Assembly (NCBI GenBank): GCA_011523545.1
Contig: WTGN01000010.1
Span: 62,001 to 126,000 of the forward strand
Source of the DNA: Chloroflexota bacterium
Lineage (GTDB): Bacteria; Chloroflexota; Anaerolineae; Aggregatilineales; Phototrophicaceae
Direction of reading: 5' to 3'
DNA length: 64,000 nucleotides
Shown: positions 48,585 through 57,627 of the stretch, piece by piece
How the letters are laid out: each line of letters begins with the position of its first letter
How positions within the stretch are numbered: position 1 is the stretch's first letter
Translations under genes and position numbers: made by a program
The notes under the pieces: model-generated
The model's database searches: none
Told to the model about the DNA's origin: nothing
Seen by the model: only the letters and a program-made list of their open reading frames with translations

Positions 48585-48952
48585 CAAGCATCCAGCCGCA
48601 GCTCCAGCAACTCGATCCCGTGCGCTTGCATGAACTCCCGCGATGGCGCGGTATGCGCCCAGCTTGCGCCGATGATCACCTTGGGAATCTGATAACGCAC
48701 GATCGCCCCGGCGCACATCAAGCAGGGGAAGGCGGTGGTATAGAGCACCGTATCGGCATAACTCTCCTGCAAGCCGGCCGCCTTGATCGCCTCCATCTCG
48801 CCATGGCTGAGCGGGTCATTGTTCTGGATCATCAAGTTGCGCCCGCGCCCGATGACCGCGCCATCCCGAACCAGCGCCGCGCCAAATGGGCTGCCGCCCT
48901 CGGCTTTGGTGGCGCGCGCTTCTTCTATCGCTATCGCCATGAACTCGTCCAT
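48566..48952 (-). CDS. Nucleoside/cytosine deaminase family protein
   Basis: A 128-residue zinc deaminase of the cytidine-deaminase-like fold. Zinc ligands and proton shuttle: His50 and Glu52 in SHGEMEAI, Cys77 and Cys80 in FPCLMC. The HxE / PCxxC pattern and short length resemble yeast-type cytosine deaminase and bacterial guanine/nucleoside deaminases, so the base is uncertain. The ATG at 48952 has AGGGAGA 8 bp upstream; an in-frame start at 49009 is less likely. Confidence 0.9.
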   Translation of the reverse strand: MDEFMAIAIEEARATKAEGGSPFGAALVRDGAVIGRGRNLMIQNNDPLSHGEMEAIKAAGLQESYADTVLYTTAFPCLMCAGAIVRYQIPKVIIGASWAHTAPSREFMQAHGIELLELRLDACYALVE

Positions 48953-49079
48953 CAGCAATCTCCCTCGCGCTAATCCCCTCGCAGGGCTTGTCGCAATCGC
49001 CAGATTCAATCGATACCGCGATTCTACCGCAGGCGCGGCAGAGTCCGATTACATGATAACGTCGCCACGCAATCTATGC

Positions 49080-49085
49080 TATAAT
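49080..49085 (+). promoter_or_regulatory. Extended -10 box for the TetR-men unit
   Basis: TGCTATAAT (TATAAT at 49080-49085) with TG one base upstream, an extended -10 that can work without a good -35. It is directly followed by the TetR-type operator. Confidence 0.6.
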
Positions 49086-49090
49086 CACAG

Positions 49091-49106
49091 TACTGACCAG
49101 TCAGTA
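49091..49106. promoter_or_regulatory. TetR-type operator TACTGACCAGTCAGTA
   Basis: Seven-base arms TACTGAC / GTCAGTA around a 2-bp centre, just downstream of the -10 box and 13 bp before the TetR-family gene. Palindromes of this kind are typical of TetR/AcrR autoregulation. Confidence 0.8.
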
Positions 49107-49118
49107 TTGTGAGCTGTC

Positions 49119-49712
49119 ATGAGCAATCCAAAGGCCGACACCCGCTCCACCCGCGACCGAATCCTCGACGCCGCCCTCAACATCTTCAGCGCCAAAGGCT
49201 TCCACGATACCAAACTAGATGAAATCGTCGCCGAGGGCGGCATCAGCAAGGGCTCCATCTATTTTCACTTTCCCAATAAAGAGAAGCTCTTCATCGCCCT
49301 GGTCGATCAATTCGCCGATGTGATCGAACGGCGCGCCCGCGAAGCAATTGACAGTGAAGCGCCGGGCATCGCCCGCGTCCAGGTCGCCCTCGAGTCGGTC
49401 CTCGAGACCTTCGGCCGATACCGGCGGCCGGCCAAGCTGCTCCTGGTACAGGCGGTTGGCCTGGGCTCGGTCTTCGAGCGCAAGCGCATGGAAGTCACTG
49501 ACCGATTCGCACTCTTGATCAAGACCTATCTGGATGAAGCTGTCGCCGATGGCTCCATCGCGCCCGTCAATACGCATATTGTGTCGCATGCCTGGATGGG
49601 CGCTATCTACGCCGTCGTCATTCAGTGGGTCTACACCAGCGAACCGGCCAAAGAGGAAATCATGGAAACCTTGCTGCCGCTGCTGCTGAAGAGCGTCGAC
49701 TACCAGGATTGA
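49119..49712 (+). CDS. TetR/AcrR family transcriptional regulator
   Basis: A 197-residue repressor-type protein. The N-terminal helix-turn-helix (about residues 8-55: TRDRILDAALNIFSAKGF, then GGISKGSIYFHFPNKEKLF) is canonical. The C-terminal ligand domain is helical and variable. The ligand may be an acyl or aromatic compound, as is common in the family. It ends 3 bp before menF, so the regulator and menaquinone genes are probably co-transcribed and autorepressed from the operator at 49091-49106. Confidence 0.94.
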   Translation: MSNPKADTRSTRDRILDAALNIFSAKGFHDTKLDEIVAEGGISKGSIYFHFPNKEKLFIALVDQFADVIERRAREAIDSEAPGIARVQVALESVLETFGRYRRPAKLLLVQAVGLGSVFERKRMEVTDRFALLIKTYLDEAVADGSIAPVNTHIVSHAWMGAIYAVVIQWVYTSEPAKEEIMETLLPLLLKSVDYQD

Positions 49713-49715
49713 GCT

Positions 49716-51077
49716 ATGGACGCAACTGCATGGCTCCAGCAACGCTATGGCCGCCTGCTAAGCTGCAGCCTGCCTTGCGCTGGCATCAGCTTCGAACAAT
49801 TCCTGGCCGCCGCTGATGGCGGGGCGCGCGTCTACTGGGAGAACCGCGCCGAGCAAATCGCATTCGCCGGCGCCGGCGCCGCTGTCGAGCTCATGGCCTG
49901 GGGAACTGATCGCTACAAGAAGATCCAGGACGACGCGCGCGAACTCTTTGCCGGCGCAACGCTGGATGGGCAAGGCGGCGCGCTGGCCGGCCCGCGCTTG
50001 TTTGGCGGCTTCGCCTTCCGCAGCGATTTCACGCCCGATAATACCTGGTCCATCTATAGCCCGGCCTACTTTCTGCTGCCGCATTACCAACTGCTGAAGA
50101 GCGGCGATCAAGCCTGGCTGACGATCAATACACAGATTCCGCTGGATGAAAGGCCTGAGTCCGCGATTCCTGATCTGCTGGCGGCCCTGCGCGGCAAGAT
50201 CGCGCACTTGCGCGCCGATACGCAGCCGACCGGCGCGGACGGGCAAAGCAAGCTCCTGAGCATCGATTACCCGATGACTTACCCGGCCTGGGAACGGATG
50301 CTCAAGGACGCGACCAAGCGCATTCATGCCGGCGCGCTGCGGAAAATCGTGCTGGCGCGGGCGGCCGAATTGCGCTTCGCCGAGCGCCCAAAACTGCTGC
50401 CCATTCTGCGGCATCTGGCGCTGCGCTACGCCGATTGTTATCGCTTTCTCTTCGAGCCCCGCTCGCGTTACGCCTTCTATGGCGCGTCGCCGGAATTGCT
50501 GGCGTCGGTAAATGGCCGGGCGCTTTCGACGATGGCGCTGGCCGGCAGCAGCGGACGCGGCGACACCGACGAAACCGATCGACGCCTTGGCCAAGCCTTG
50601 CTTGATAGCCCCAAAGAGCGCCAGGAGCATGACATCGTCGTCGACAGAATGCGGGCGCGCCTGGCGCCATTGACCGATACGCTGGCGGTCGCGCCGCCGA
50701 GCTTGCTCAAACTGAGCAATATCCAGCACATCAACACGCCCATACAGGGCCAGCTGAAACAGCCTGCCGGCATTCTGCCGCTGCTGGAAGTCCTGCATCC
50801 GACGCCGGCCCTGGGTGGCGACCCGCGGCCGGAGGCCATGCGCCTCATCCGCGAGCTGGAGCCGATCCCGCGCGGTTGGTATGGCGCGCCCGTCGGCTGG
50901 ATCGATGCCCGCCTGGATGGTCAATTCGCTGTCGCCATCCGCTCGGCAGTTGCCCAGGAGGCGCGCGCCTGGATTTACGCCGGCGCTGGCATCGTCGCCG
51001 ACAGCCAGCCCCAGCGCGAGTGGGTAGAAACCGAACTGAAATTCCGCCCCATGCTAGACGCGCATGGCTGGCTATGA
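49716..51077 (+). CDS. menF: Isochorismate synthase
   Basis: A 453-residue chorismate-utilising enzyme that converts chorismate to isochorismate, the first committed step to menaquinone. The C-terminal catalytic half (about residues 190-445) has the family segments GASPELL, STMALAGSSGRG, KERQEHDIVV, LHPTPALGG and the late YAGAGIVADS. The N-terminal half is the usual variable domain. An AGGA ribosome binding site overlaps the end of the TetR gene. It could in principle make isochorismate for siderophores, but menD, menB, menE and menH follow, so menaquinone is the clear role. Confidence 0.93.
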   Translation: MDATAWLQQRYGRLLSCSLPCAGISFEQFLAAADGGARVYWENRAEQIAFAGAGAAVELMAWGTDRYKKIQDDARELFAGATLDGQGGALAGPRLFGGFAFRSDFTPDNTWSIYSPAYFLLPHYQLLKSGDQAWLTINTQIPLDERPESAIPDLLAALRGKIAHLRADTQPTGADGQSKLLSIDYPMTYPAWERMLKDATKRIHAGALRKIVLARAAELRFAERPKLLPILRHLALRYADCYRFLFEPRSRYAFYGASPELLASVNGRALSTMALAGSSGRGDTDETDRRLGQALLDSPKERQEHDIVVDRMRARLAPLTDTLAVAPPSLLKLSNIQHINTPIQGQLKQPAGILPLLEVLHPTPALGGDPRPEAMRLIRELEPIPRGWYGAPVGWIDARLDGQFAVAIRSAVAQEARAWIYAGAGIVADSQPQREWVETELKFRPMLDAHGWL

Positions 51078-51148
51078 CCACCGCCAGCTGGCAGAAGCAT
51101 TTGCCACAGAGGCACAGAAGAATGCACAAACCTCGGTCCGCCACTAAA

Positions 51149-51205
51149 ATGCTTCTGGATTGGCGTGAAATGCCATGGTGCAGAATGCTTCTCTTTTCTA
51201 TGAAC
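51149..51205 (+). repeat. Composite intergenic repeat, family C module
   Basis: GCTTCTGGATTGGCGTGAAA, TGCCATGG and TGCAGAATGCTTCTC: same layout as 7062-7106, with base changes. Confidence 0.6.
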
Positions 51206-51239
51206 CCACTAAATTCCGTCTTCAATCCTATCGTAATCT

Positions 51240-51314
51240 GTAGGGGCGACTCGGTGAGTCGCCCGAAAGCGTGCTCTATGGAAGGGACGGGCGTTTCAGC
51301 GAAACGCCCCTACA
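51240..51314. repeat. Paired family-A hairpins with different arms
   Basis: GGGCGACTCGGTGAGTCGCCC and GGGCGTTTCAGCGAAACGCC plus CCTACAG. Arms are GACTC/GAGTC in the left hairpin and GTTTC/GAAAC in the right. Confidence 0.8.
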
Positions 51315-51386
51315 GAATCCCAATTCGCGGGTGCAGCATTCTGTGTGAACCGAGTCCTGATTAGCGAGAGGCTGTGGCGAGATAAA

Positions 51387-53132
51387 ATGCCCAACCCAAA
51401 CACGCTCTACGCCAATACATTCGTCGACGCCCTGATAGCCGCCGGCTTGAAGCGCGTCTGCCTGGCGCCCGGCTCACGGCATACACCGCTGGTCCTCGCC
51501 TTGGCGCGGCATCGGCGCGCCATCGACCTGTTCTCCCACCTCGACGAACGCAGCGCCGCCTTTTTCGCACTGGGCCTGGCCTTGGCGTCGGACGAACCGG
51601 CCGCGGTCGTCTGCACATCTGGCTCGGCAGCGGCCAATTTCTTCCCCGCCATCGTCGAGGCGCATCAGTCGCGCGTCCCCCTGATTGTACTGACAGCCGA
51701 TCGGCCGCCTGAGCTGCGTGCCAGCGGCGCCAACCAGACCATCGACCAGGTCAAAATCTTCGGCGACTATGTCAACTGGTTCTATGACGCGCCACTGCCC
51801 GAAGCCGACCCGCCCCCGGTCGCCCTGCGCAATCTGCGCACGCTGGCCGCCCGCGCTTATGACATCGCGGCGAGACAGCGCGGCGTCACCCATATCAATT
51901 GGCCTTTCCGCAAGCCCTTTGAACCGGGCCTTGACGATGCAGCGCTTCTCGCCATCGACAAAACGCCGCCAACCCAATTCGCTGAGCCGGCCAGGGCGGA
52001 CAATAGCGGGCTGCCGGCCCTGCTGACCGAGGACCTGCTGGCGCGGCCGGGCATCATCTACTTCGGGCATGGCAGCTGCCGCAGCAAAGCCGAGCGGGAG
52101 AGGCTGCTGCCTTGGGCCAGGCGCCTGTCGGCTATCAGCGGCTTCCCCATCTTCGCCGAGTTCACGTCAAACATGCGCTGCCCGGGGGCGATCGGCACGT
52201 ATGAGAGCTTCATGACATCGGCGGCGGTCGACCTCAGCCAGGTGGAAGTCCTGCTCCGTTTCGGCGCGCCGCCGCTTTCCAAGGCGATGCAAGACTTCCT
52301 CGGAGGCGCCAGCCTGCGCCATCACATCCACTGCAGCCGCGCCGGCGAATGGGCTGACGACAGCCATAGCGTCACAGAGCGCCTGAGCATCGAGCCGGCG
52401 ACGCTCGACAGCAAGGAGTGGGACGCCTTCGCGCCCGGGTCAAAACGCAAGGGCGCCTGGGGCAAATATCTGGTCAAGGCCGATAGCGTGGCGCGCCAGG
52501 TCATCGCCGACGAAATTGAGCATGGCCCCTGGTTTGATGGCGCCGTGCTCTATGATGTTGCCGACTTGACCCCGGCCGGCGCAGCGCTCTTCGCCGGCAA
52601 CAGTTTGCCCGTGCGCCATCTCGATCAGTTCGGCCTGCCAAGCGGCGCGCCTTTTATCGCCTATGCCAATCGCGGCGCGTCCGGCATAGACGGCAATGTG
52701 TCGACCGCCATCGGCATCGGCGCGGCTCAAAAGGGCTCGCCACTGGTGGCGGTTCTGGGCGATATCACGCTCTACCATGATATGAACGGCCTGCTGGCGC
52801 TGCAGCGCTGCGGCGCCCCGGCGACGATTGTGCTGCTGAACAACGAGGGCGGGGGCATCTTCCATCGCCTGCCCGTGCGCGCATTCGAGCCCCACTTCAG
52901 CGACTACTTCATCACCGCCCACGGCCTGGATTTCGCGCGCGTCGCCGCCCTTTACCGCTTGAACTATGTACGCGCCGAAGACCGCGCCAGCTTCCACCAA
53001 GCCTTCACCAACGCAGTCGGCGGAAACGAAGCGACCGTGATTGAGGTGCGAACCGATGCCGTCGCTGATCTGCAACGGCGGAATGACATTATGGCGGCCG
53101 TGCATGAGCAACTGAAGTCGCCAGCCTTATAG
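51387..53132 (+). CDS. menD: SEPHCHC synthase (2-succinyl-5-enolpyruvyl-6-hydroxy-3-cyclohexene-1-carboxylate synthase)
   Basis: A 581-residue thiamine-diphosphate enzyme of menaquinone synthesis that joins isochorismate and 2-oxoglutarate. Features include the N-terminal LAPGSRHTPLVLAL, the catalytic-Glu region LDERSAAFFALGLAL, TSGSAAANFFPAIVEA, and the ThDP-binding ASGIDGNVST then LGDITLYHDMNGL and NNEGGGIF near residues 485-525. The start at 51387 is preferred over the in-frame ATG at 51345, which lies next to repeat sequence. The TAG stop is the first triplet of a family-A repeat. Confidence 0.94.
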   Translation: MPNPNTLYANTFVDALIAAGLKRVCLAPGSRHTPLVLALARHRRAIDLFSHLDERSAAFFALGLALASDEPAAVVCTSGSAAANFFPAIVEAHQSRVPLIVLTADRPPELRASGANQTIDQVKIFGDYVNWFYDAPLPEADPPPVALRNLRTLAARAYDIAARQRGVTHINWPFRKPFEPGLDDAALLAIDKTPPTQFAEPARADNSGLPALLTEDLLARPGIIYFGHGSCRSKAERERLLPWARRLSAISGFPIFAEFTSNMRCPGAIGTYESFMTSAAVDLSQVEVLLRFGAPPLSKAMQDFLGGASLRHHIHCSRAGEWADDSHSVTERLSIEPATLDSKEWDAFAPGSKRKGAWGKYLVKADSVARQVIADEIEHGPWFDGAVLYDVADLTPAGAALFAGNSLPVRHLDQFGLPSGAPFIAYANRGASGIDGNVSTAIGIGAAQKGSPLVAVLGDITLYHDMNGLLALQRCGAPATIVLLNNEGGGIFHRLPVRAFEPHFSDYFITAHGLDFARVAALYRLNYVRAEDRASFHQAFTNAVGGNEATVIEVRTDAVADLQRRNDIMAAVHEQLKSPAL

Positions 53133-53216
53133 GGGCGAGCTACCAGGTCGCCCGCTTGCAGGCTATCATACGCATTTGCTCTGTGTACGGCCGAGACGAG
53201 TCTCGCCCCTACAGAT
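53130..53216. repeat. Paired family-A hairpins overlapping the menD stop
   Basis: Begins TAGGGGCGAGCTACCAGGTC (its TAG is the menD stop) and ends with the inverted unit CGAGACGAGTCTCGCCCCTAC. Confidence 0.72.
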
Positions 53217-53277
53217 CTCGCATTAACCGGAGATTGCATTTATCAGGACTGTCAAAAGAGAGAACAGGAGACAATTC

Positions 53278-54165
53278 ATGGTGACGAGCAAAGAAGAGCA
53301 GGCGCAAATCAAAACCGCAGACTTGATGCGCCTGGCCGACTGGACCGAAGTCAAAGCCTACGACGACATCACCTATCACAGAGCCGACGGCATCGCGCGC
53401 ATCGCCTTTGACCGGCCGAATATCCGCAACGCCTTCCGCCCCAAGACCATTGACGAGATGACCGAGGCCCTGCTGCACGCCTGGCACGATGGCGAGGTTG
53501 GCGTCTTGTGGATCACAGCCAACGGCCCCAGCAGCAAAGACGGCGTCTGGTCCTTCTGCGCCGGCGGCGACCAGACCGTGCGCGGGCATTCCGGCTACGT
53601 CGGCGATGACGGCGTGCCGCGCCTGAATGTTTTGCAGCTGCAGCGCTATATCCGAAACATCCCCAAACCCGTGATCGCGGTCGTGCCCGGTTACGCCATC
53701 GGCGGCGGCCACGTGCTGCATGTCTGCTGCGACCTGACCATCTCGAGCGATAACGCCATCTACGGGCAAACCGGCCCCATCGTCGGCAGCTTCGACGCCG
53801 GCTTCGGCTCGTCCTTCCTGGCCGCCCATATCGGCCAGAAAAAAGCGCGCGAGATCTGGTTCCTCTGCCGCCAGTACAGCGCCGCAGAAGCCGAGGCGAT
53901 GGGCATGGTGAATACGGTTGTGCCGCTGGCCGAGCTGGAAAAAGAAGCGCTGGCCTGGTCGCGCGAAATCTTGAGCAAGAGCCCGATCGCCCTGCGTTTC
54001 ATCAAAGCCGGCTTGAATGCCGAGCTGGATGGGCAGACCGGCGTGCAAGTCCTGGCTGGCGACGCGACCATGCTCTTCTACATGACCGAAGAAGGCAGCG
54101 AAGGCAAGAACGCCTTCCTCGAAGGGCGCAAGCCGGACTTCAGCAAATTCCCGCGCCGCGCCTAA
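53278..54165 (+). CDS. menB: 1,4-dihydroxy-2-naphthoyl-CoA synthase
   Basis: A 295-residue crotonase-fold enzyme that cyclises o-succinylbenzoyl-CoA to 1,4-dihydroxy-2-naphthoyl-CoA. Diagnostic MenB segments: [11 protein letters not shown] (oxyanion region), [29 protein letters not shown] and [14 protein letters not shown], with a C-terminal PDFSKFPRR tail that closes the active site in the hexamer. A strong ribosome binding site (AGGAG) precedes the ATG. Third gene of the men cluster. Confidence 0.96.
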   Translation: MVTSKEEQAQIKTADLMRLADWTEVKAYDDITYHRADGIARIAFDRPNIRNAFRPKTIDEMTEALLHAWHDGEVGVLWITANGPSSKDGVWSFCAGGDQTVRGHSGYVGDDGVPRLNVLQLQRYIRNIPKPVIAVVPGYAIGGGHVLHVCCDLTISSDNAIYGQTGPIVGSFDAGFGSSFLAAHIGQKKAREIWFLCRQYSAAEAEAMGMVNTVVPLAELEKEALAWSREILSKSPIALRFIKAGLNAELDGQTGVQVLAGDATMLFYMTEEGSEGKNAFLEGRKPDFSKFPRRA

Positions 54166-54190
54166 ACGCATTTATGGTGCTCAAGTTGTT

Positions 54191-54220
54191 GGGCGTACGG
54201 GCGAGCCGGCGGCTCGTGCA
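54191..54220. repeat. Degenerate family-A unit
   Basis: GTACGGGCGAGCCGGCGGCT followed by CGTGCATG, similar to the unit at 5069. A weak copy between menB and menE. Confidence 0.4.
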
Positions 54221-54287
54221 TGCAGGTCCATATGGTAGCGCCCATCGAGTCATTGAGTCTTAGTACCGGCCAGAGCGTGCAGGCGCG

Positions 54288-55805
54288 ATGCTGCGAAGCG
54301 CCCGCATAAACGAAATCCGTAGGCAGCCGATACTCATGCAATTGCCACTGTCTCCTGATCCCAGGCAATCCTTCATCGTGCTCGAAGGTTCCAGACGAAC
54401 TTTCGCCGAGGTCAATCATTCCGCGTCGGCAGCCTGCGCCGTCATTCTGAGGCATACGCCGCTTGAGCCGGGTGACCGGGTAGCGATCTTGATGGAAACG
54501 CCGGCGCCATTCATACACAGCCTGCTCGCCTTGATGCGCATGCGCGTCGTTAGCGCCCCGCTCAACACCCGCCTGACCGCCAGCGAGCTGGCCTGGCAAA
54601 TCAACAATGTGGATTGCCGCCTGGTGATCTGCGAAGCGGAAACCAGGGCGCTGGCGGGCCAGCTCGGCGTCGACCTGCTGGAGATGGGAGCGCTCGATCA
54701 GGCGGAGCCGGCTTCCCAATTCGGCGATTTTGGCATGATGAACCTGGACGACGATTTCGCCATCATCCATACATCCGGCACCGGCGGACGGCCGAAAGCG
54801 GCGATTCTGACCTACGGCAATGTCTACCAGAGCGCTGTCGCCTCCGCCCTCAAGCTCGACACGCGGCGAAGCGAGCAATGGTTATGCGTGCTGCCGCTTT
54901 ACCATGTCGGCGGCTTGAGCATCGTCTTCCGTTCGCTGAATTATGGCACGGCGATTGAAGTTGTCGCGCCGGGGCCATTCGATGTAGATGCGGTGAATCG
55001 CATACTGAGCGAGCACCCCATCACTTTGGTCTCGCTCGTGCCGACCATGCTGCAGCGCCTGCTGGATGCCAAGACGAAACCCTGGAACCCGCATCTGCGC
55101 CTGATCCTGCTCGGTGGCGCGGCGCCATCGCCCGAGCTCGTCGCCCGCTGCATTGCGGAAGGGTTGCCCATCGCGACGACCTATGGGCTCACGGAGGCGT
55201 CGTCCCAAGTCGCCACCGCCATGCCCGATCTCGTCTATCGCAAGCCGGGCACGGTGGGCAAGCCGCTTATGGTCACCCAAGTGCGCATCCGCGGCGAGAA
55301 TGGCGAGGAGACGGCGGCCGGCGTCCCGGGCGAAATCCTCGTCAAGGGCGGCACGGTAATGCGCGCTTATTATGGCGAGCCGGCGGCGACCGCGGCGGCG
55401 CTGCGCGATGGCTGGCTGCACACCGGCGACATCGGCTACCAGGATGAAGACGGCGACCTCTTCATCCTGCAGCGGCGCGAGGACCTCATCGTCAGCGGCG
55501 GCGAGAACATCTACCCGGCTGAAGTAGAGGCCGCCCTGCGCCGGCACCCCGCCGTCGCCGAGGCGGTTGTCATCGGCTTGCCGGATGCCGAATGGGGTCA
55601 ACGCGTGGCGGCCGCCCTGCAGCTCGCCCCCGGCGCAATCGCATCGGCGGAAGAAATCGAGTCGCATGCGCGCGCCCATCTGGCCGCTTACAAGATACCG
55701 CGCCGCTTCGCCTTCGTCGACGCCCTGCCACGCACAGCCTCGGGCAAAATTCAACGCCGCAAACTTCGGCAGCTCTTCGATGACACGATACCGCGCCGCC
55801 CCTAG
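54288..55805 (+). CDS. menE: o-Succinylbenzoate-CoA ligase
   Basis: A 505-residue adenylate-forming ligase that activates o-succinylbenzoate as its CoA thioester. The P-loop-like motif IIHTSGTGGRPKAA is near residue 157, TTYGLTEASSQVA near 297, the hinge motif TGDIGYQDEDGDLFIL near 382 and the C-terminal catalytic Lys in ASGKIQRRKLR. The family alone is broad; the position between menB and menH makes MenE very likely. The start is uncertain: the ATG at 54336 gives an N-terminus (MQLPLSPDPRQSF) closer to known MenE proteins. The 3' end overlaps menH by 26 bp. Confidence 0.9.
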   Translation: MLRSARINEIRRQPILMQLPLSPDPRQSFIVLEGSRRTFAEVNHSASAACAVILRHTPLEPGDRVAILMETPAPFIHSLLALMRMRVVSAPLNTRLTASELAWQINNVDCRLVICEAETRALAGQLGVDLLEMGALDQAEPASQFGDFGMMNLDDDFAIIHTSGTGGRPKAAILTYGNVYQSAVASALKLDTRRSEQWLCVLPLYHVGGLSIVFRSLNYGTAIEVVAPGPFDVDAVNRILSEHPITLVSLVPTMLQRLLDAKTKPWNPHLRLILLGGAAPSPELVARCIAEGLPIATTYGLTEASSQVATAMPDLVYRKPGTVGKPLMVTQVRIRGENGEETAAGVPGEILVKGGTVMRAYYGEPAATAAALRDGWLHTGDIGYQDEDGDLFILQRREDLIVSGGENIYPAEVEAALRRHPAVAEAVVIGLPDAEWGQRVAAALQLAPGAIASAEEIESHARAHLAAYKIPRRFAFVDALPRTASGKIQRRKLRQLFDDTIPRRP

Positions 55806-56589
55806 CGGGCATCATTACAAGCTTCAAATCAGCGGTGCCGGCCATCCGCTTCTGATCCTGCATGGCTTCACCGGCGACGTGTCAACCTGGCGCTCGGTCG
55901 CCGCCCAACTCACGGGCGATTTCCAGTTGATCGCAATTGATCTGATCGGTCATGGCGGGAGCGATGCGCCCGCCGCTGCCGCCAGTTATCGCATGGAGGC
56001 AGTCGCCGCCGACCTCCTCGCGCTGCTGGATCAAATGGCGCTGCCCAATCCCCATCTGCTTGGCTACTCGATGGGCGGGCGGCTGGCCCTCTTCACCGCA
56101 TTACGTTATCCGGCCCGCTTCCGCTCCCTGATTCTCGAAAGCGCTTCGCCTGGCCTGGCCGACGCGATCGCCCGCGCCCAACGCCGCAGACGCGACAATG
56201 ACCTGGCCGATAAGATCGAGGCGCGTGGCATGGACTGGTTCGTCGATTATTGGGAAAAACTGCCGCTCTGGGCATCACAATCGGAAGCCCTGCTGCGCGC
56301 GCAGCGACGGCAGAGACTGAGCAACAACCCGACCGGCTTGGCCAATTCCCTGCGCGCAATGGGCACGGGCGCCCAGCCCAATCTCTGGCGGCAGCTGCCC
56401 AGCCTGACCCTGCCCACCTGCCTGATCGTCGGCGAGCGCGATGGCAAGTTCAAGCAAATCAATCAGGCGATGGACGCGGCGCTGCCAAACTCAGGCCTCG
56501 CGATCATCCCCGCCGCCGGCCACAACAGCCACTTGGAGAACCCCATCGCCTTCTGCCAAACGCTTCGGTCATTTCTGGATTCTGTCTAA
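55780..56589 (+). CDS. menH: SHCHC synthase-like alpha/beta hydrolase
   Basis: A 269-residue alpha/beta-hydrolase. The N-terminal LILHGFTGDVSTWR holds the oxyanion region, the nucleophile elbow reads GYSMGGRLALF, and the catalytic His is in AAGHNSHLENP. MenH enzymes eliminate pyruvate from the MenD product to give SHCHC. GYSMGGR and the men context support MenH over a generic hydrolase. The start chosen is the ATG at 55780, inside the end of menE (26-bp overlap). It converges on the phosphotransferase gene with a 21-bp overlap. Confidence 0.9.
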   Translation: MTRYRAAPSGHHYKLQISGAGHPLLILHGFTGDVSTWRSVAAQLTGDFQLIAIDLIGHGGSDAPAAAASYRMEAVAADLLALLDQMALPNPHLLGYSMGGRLALFTALRYPARFRSLILESASPGLADAIARAQRRRRDNDLADKIEARGMDWFVDYWEKLPLWASQSEALLRAQRRQRLSNNPTGLANSLRAMGTGAQPNLWRQLPSLTLPTCLIVGERDGKFKQINQAMDAALPNSGLAIIPAAGHNSHLENPIAFCQTLRSFLDSV

Positions 56590-57459
56590 ACGTCGAATCG
56601 CGTCCTCAACGAAGGCCCGATATTGCCCTGACATGCGCGCGGCCGCCTGCGCATCAAGGGCGAAGCTCGCATAATGCGCCAGGCGAGACGCGCCCCACAA
56701 GTCCCAGAAGGGCAGGGCGCTCGCATCAAGCCCTTGATTCAAGCTGAGATAATGCGCCGTATAGACCTCCATCGCCTCGACGCCGCAGGCCCAGAGAATC
56801 TCCAAACGGCTCTTGCCCAGGTCCGCCAGCGGGTCGCTCAGCATGGCGTCCTCCCAATCGATGATCGCTGCCAATTCGCCGCCCTGCCAAAGCAGGTTGC
56901 CGGGCCAAAAATCCCCATGCAGCAGTGCGGGCGCGTTGAACTTGAGGCCGGGCAATGCGCGCCACATCGCCGCCAAAATCCTGCGCTGCGCCGGTGCGGG
57001 CGGCGAGCTGTCCATGGCAATCCGGTCGTTCAGCTTCGGCAGATACGACAGATCAAAACGGCACAGGTCAAGGGCGTGAATGCGGCGGAGAACGCCGGCG
57101 AGCGTCTTCGGGAAGTCGCGTTCACGCGCGGCGCTGATGTCTGTGGTCCCCTCGACGAAGCCGGTGATGAGGAAGGGCGGCCGATGACGCTCGGAGAGAT
57201 ACAGGGCTTGGGGCACGGGCAGTCCCGCGTCGGCCAGCGTTGTCAGCAGGCGGTATTCATCGCGCGCGATATGCGGATTGCGCACGCGGTCAGCCTGGCT
57301 GTGCGTCAGCAAGATGAGGCGCTCCGCCTTTCCCCCGGGCCTAGAGATATGTAAGACGGAGGCGCGCCGACTGATCGCCCGAATACCTTGCAGCTGCCAC
57401 CGAGGGTCGATCTCGCTAAGGATCCCGGAAAGAGCTTGCGCTGATACGCTCGTCTTCAA
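56569..57459 (-). CDS. Phosphotransferase family protein (APH/choline kinase-like)
   Basis: A 296-residue kinase-fold protein. The Brenner-type catalytic motif is HGDFWPGNLL (Asp and Asn), followed by the metal-binding IIDWEDAMLSDP. These proteins phosphorylate small hydroxyl compounds such as aminoglycosides, choline, fructosamine or sugars; the substrate cannot be inferred. The frame opens with a TTG at 57459; no ATG is near the domain start, so TTG is the probable start. It overlaps menH tail to tail. Confidence 0.85.
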   Translation of the reverse strand: MKTSVSAQALSGILSEIDPRWQLQGIRAISRRASVLHISRPGGKAERLILLTHSQADRVRNPHIARDEYRLLTTLADAGLPVPQALYLSERHRPPFLITGFVEGTTDISAARERDFPKTLAGVLRRIHALDLCRFDLSYLPKLNDRIAMDSSPPAPAQRRILAAMWRALPGLKFNAPALLHGDFWPGNLLWQGGELAAIIDWEDAMLSDPLADLGKSRLEILWACGVEAMEVYTAHYLSLNQGLDASALPFWDLWGASRLAHYASFALDAQAAARMSGQYRAFVEDAIRRLDRIQK

Positions 57460-57480
57460 ACGTCACCAAGGTGTGTACGT

Positions 57481-57552
57481 TCGGGCGAGCCATTGGGTGG
57501 CCCGTGCCTGTGATCGCGCTTGCTTTAGGGCGAGACAAGTCTCGCCCCTACA
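57481..57552. repeat. Paired family-A hairpins
   Basis: CGGGCGAGCCATTGGGTGGC at the left and GGGCGAGACAAGTCTCGCCC plus CTACAG at the right. Confidence 0.72.
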
Positions 57553-57627
57553 GTGCGGCTGACTTGGCGTGGTATGCAAAGGCGTAGAATGCTCCTATTC
57601 TTTAATGAATCACCTCAAGACGAATGC

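Larger units (their letters stand above)
51078..51386. other. Repeat-filled gap between menF and menD
   Basis: About 310 bp with no gene. It contains a CACAGAGGCACAGAAGAATG module (51104-51123), a family-C module (51149-51205) and paired family-A hairpins (51240-51314). The elements appear to have inserted into the men operon. Confidence 0.65.
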
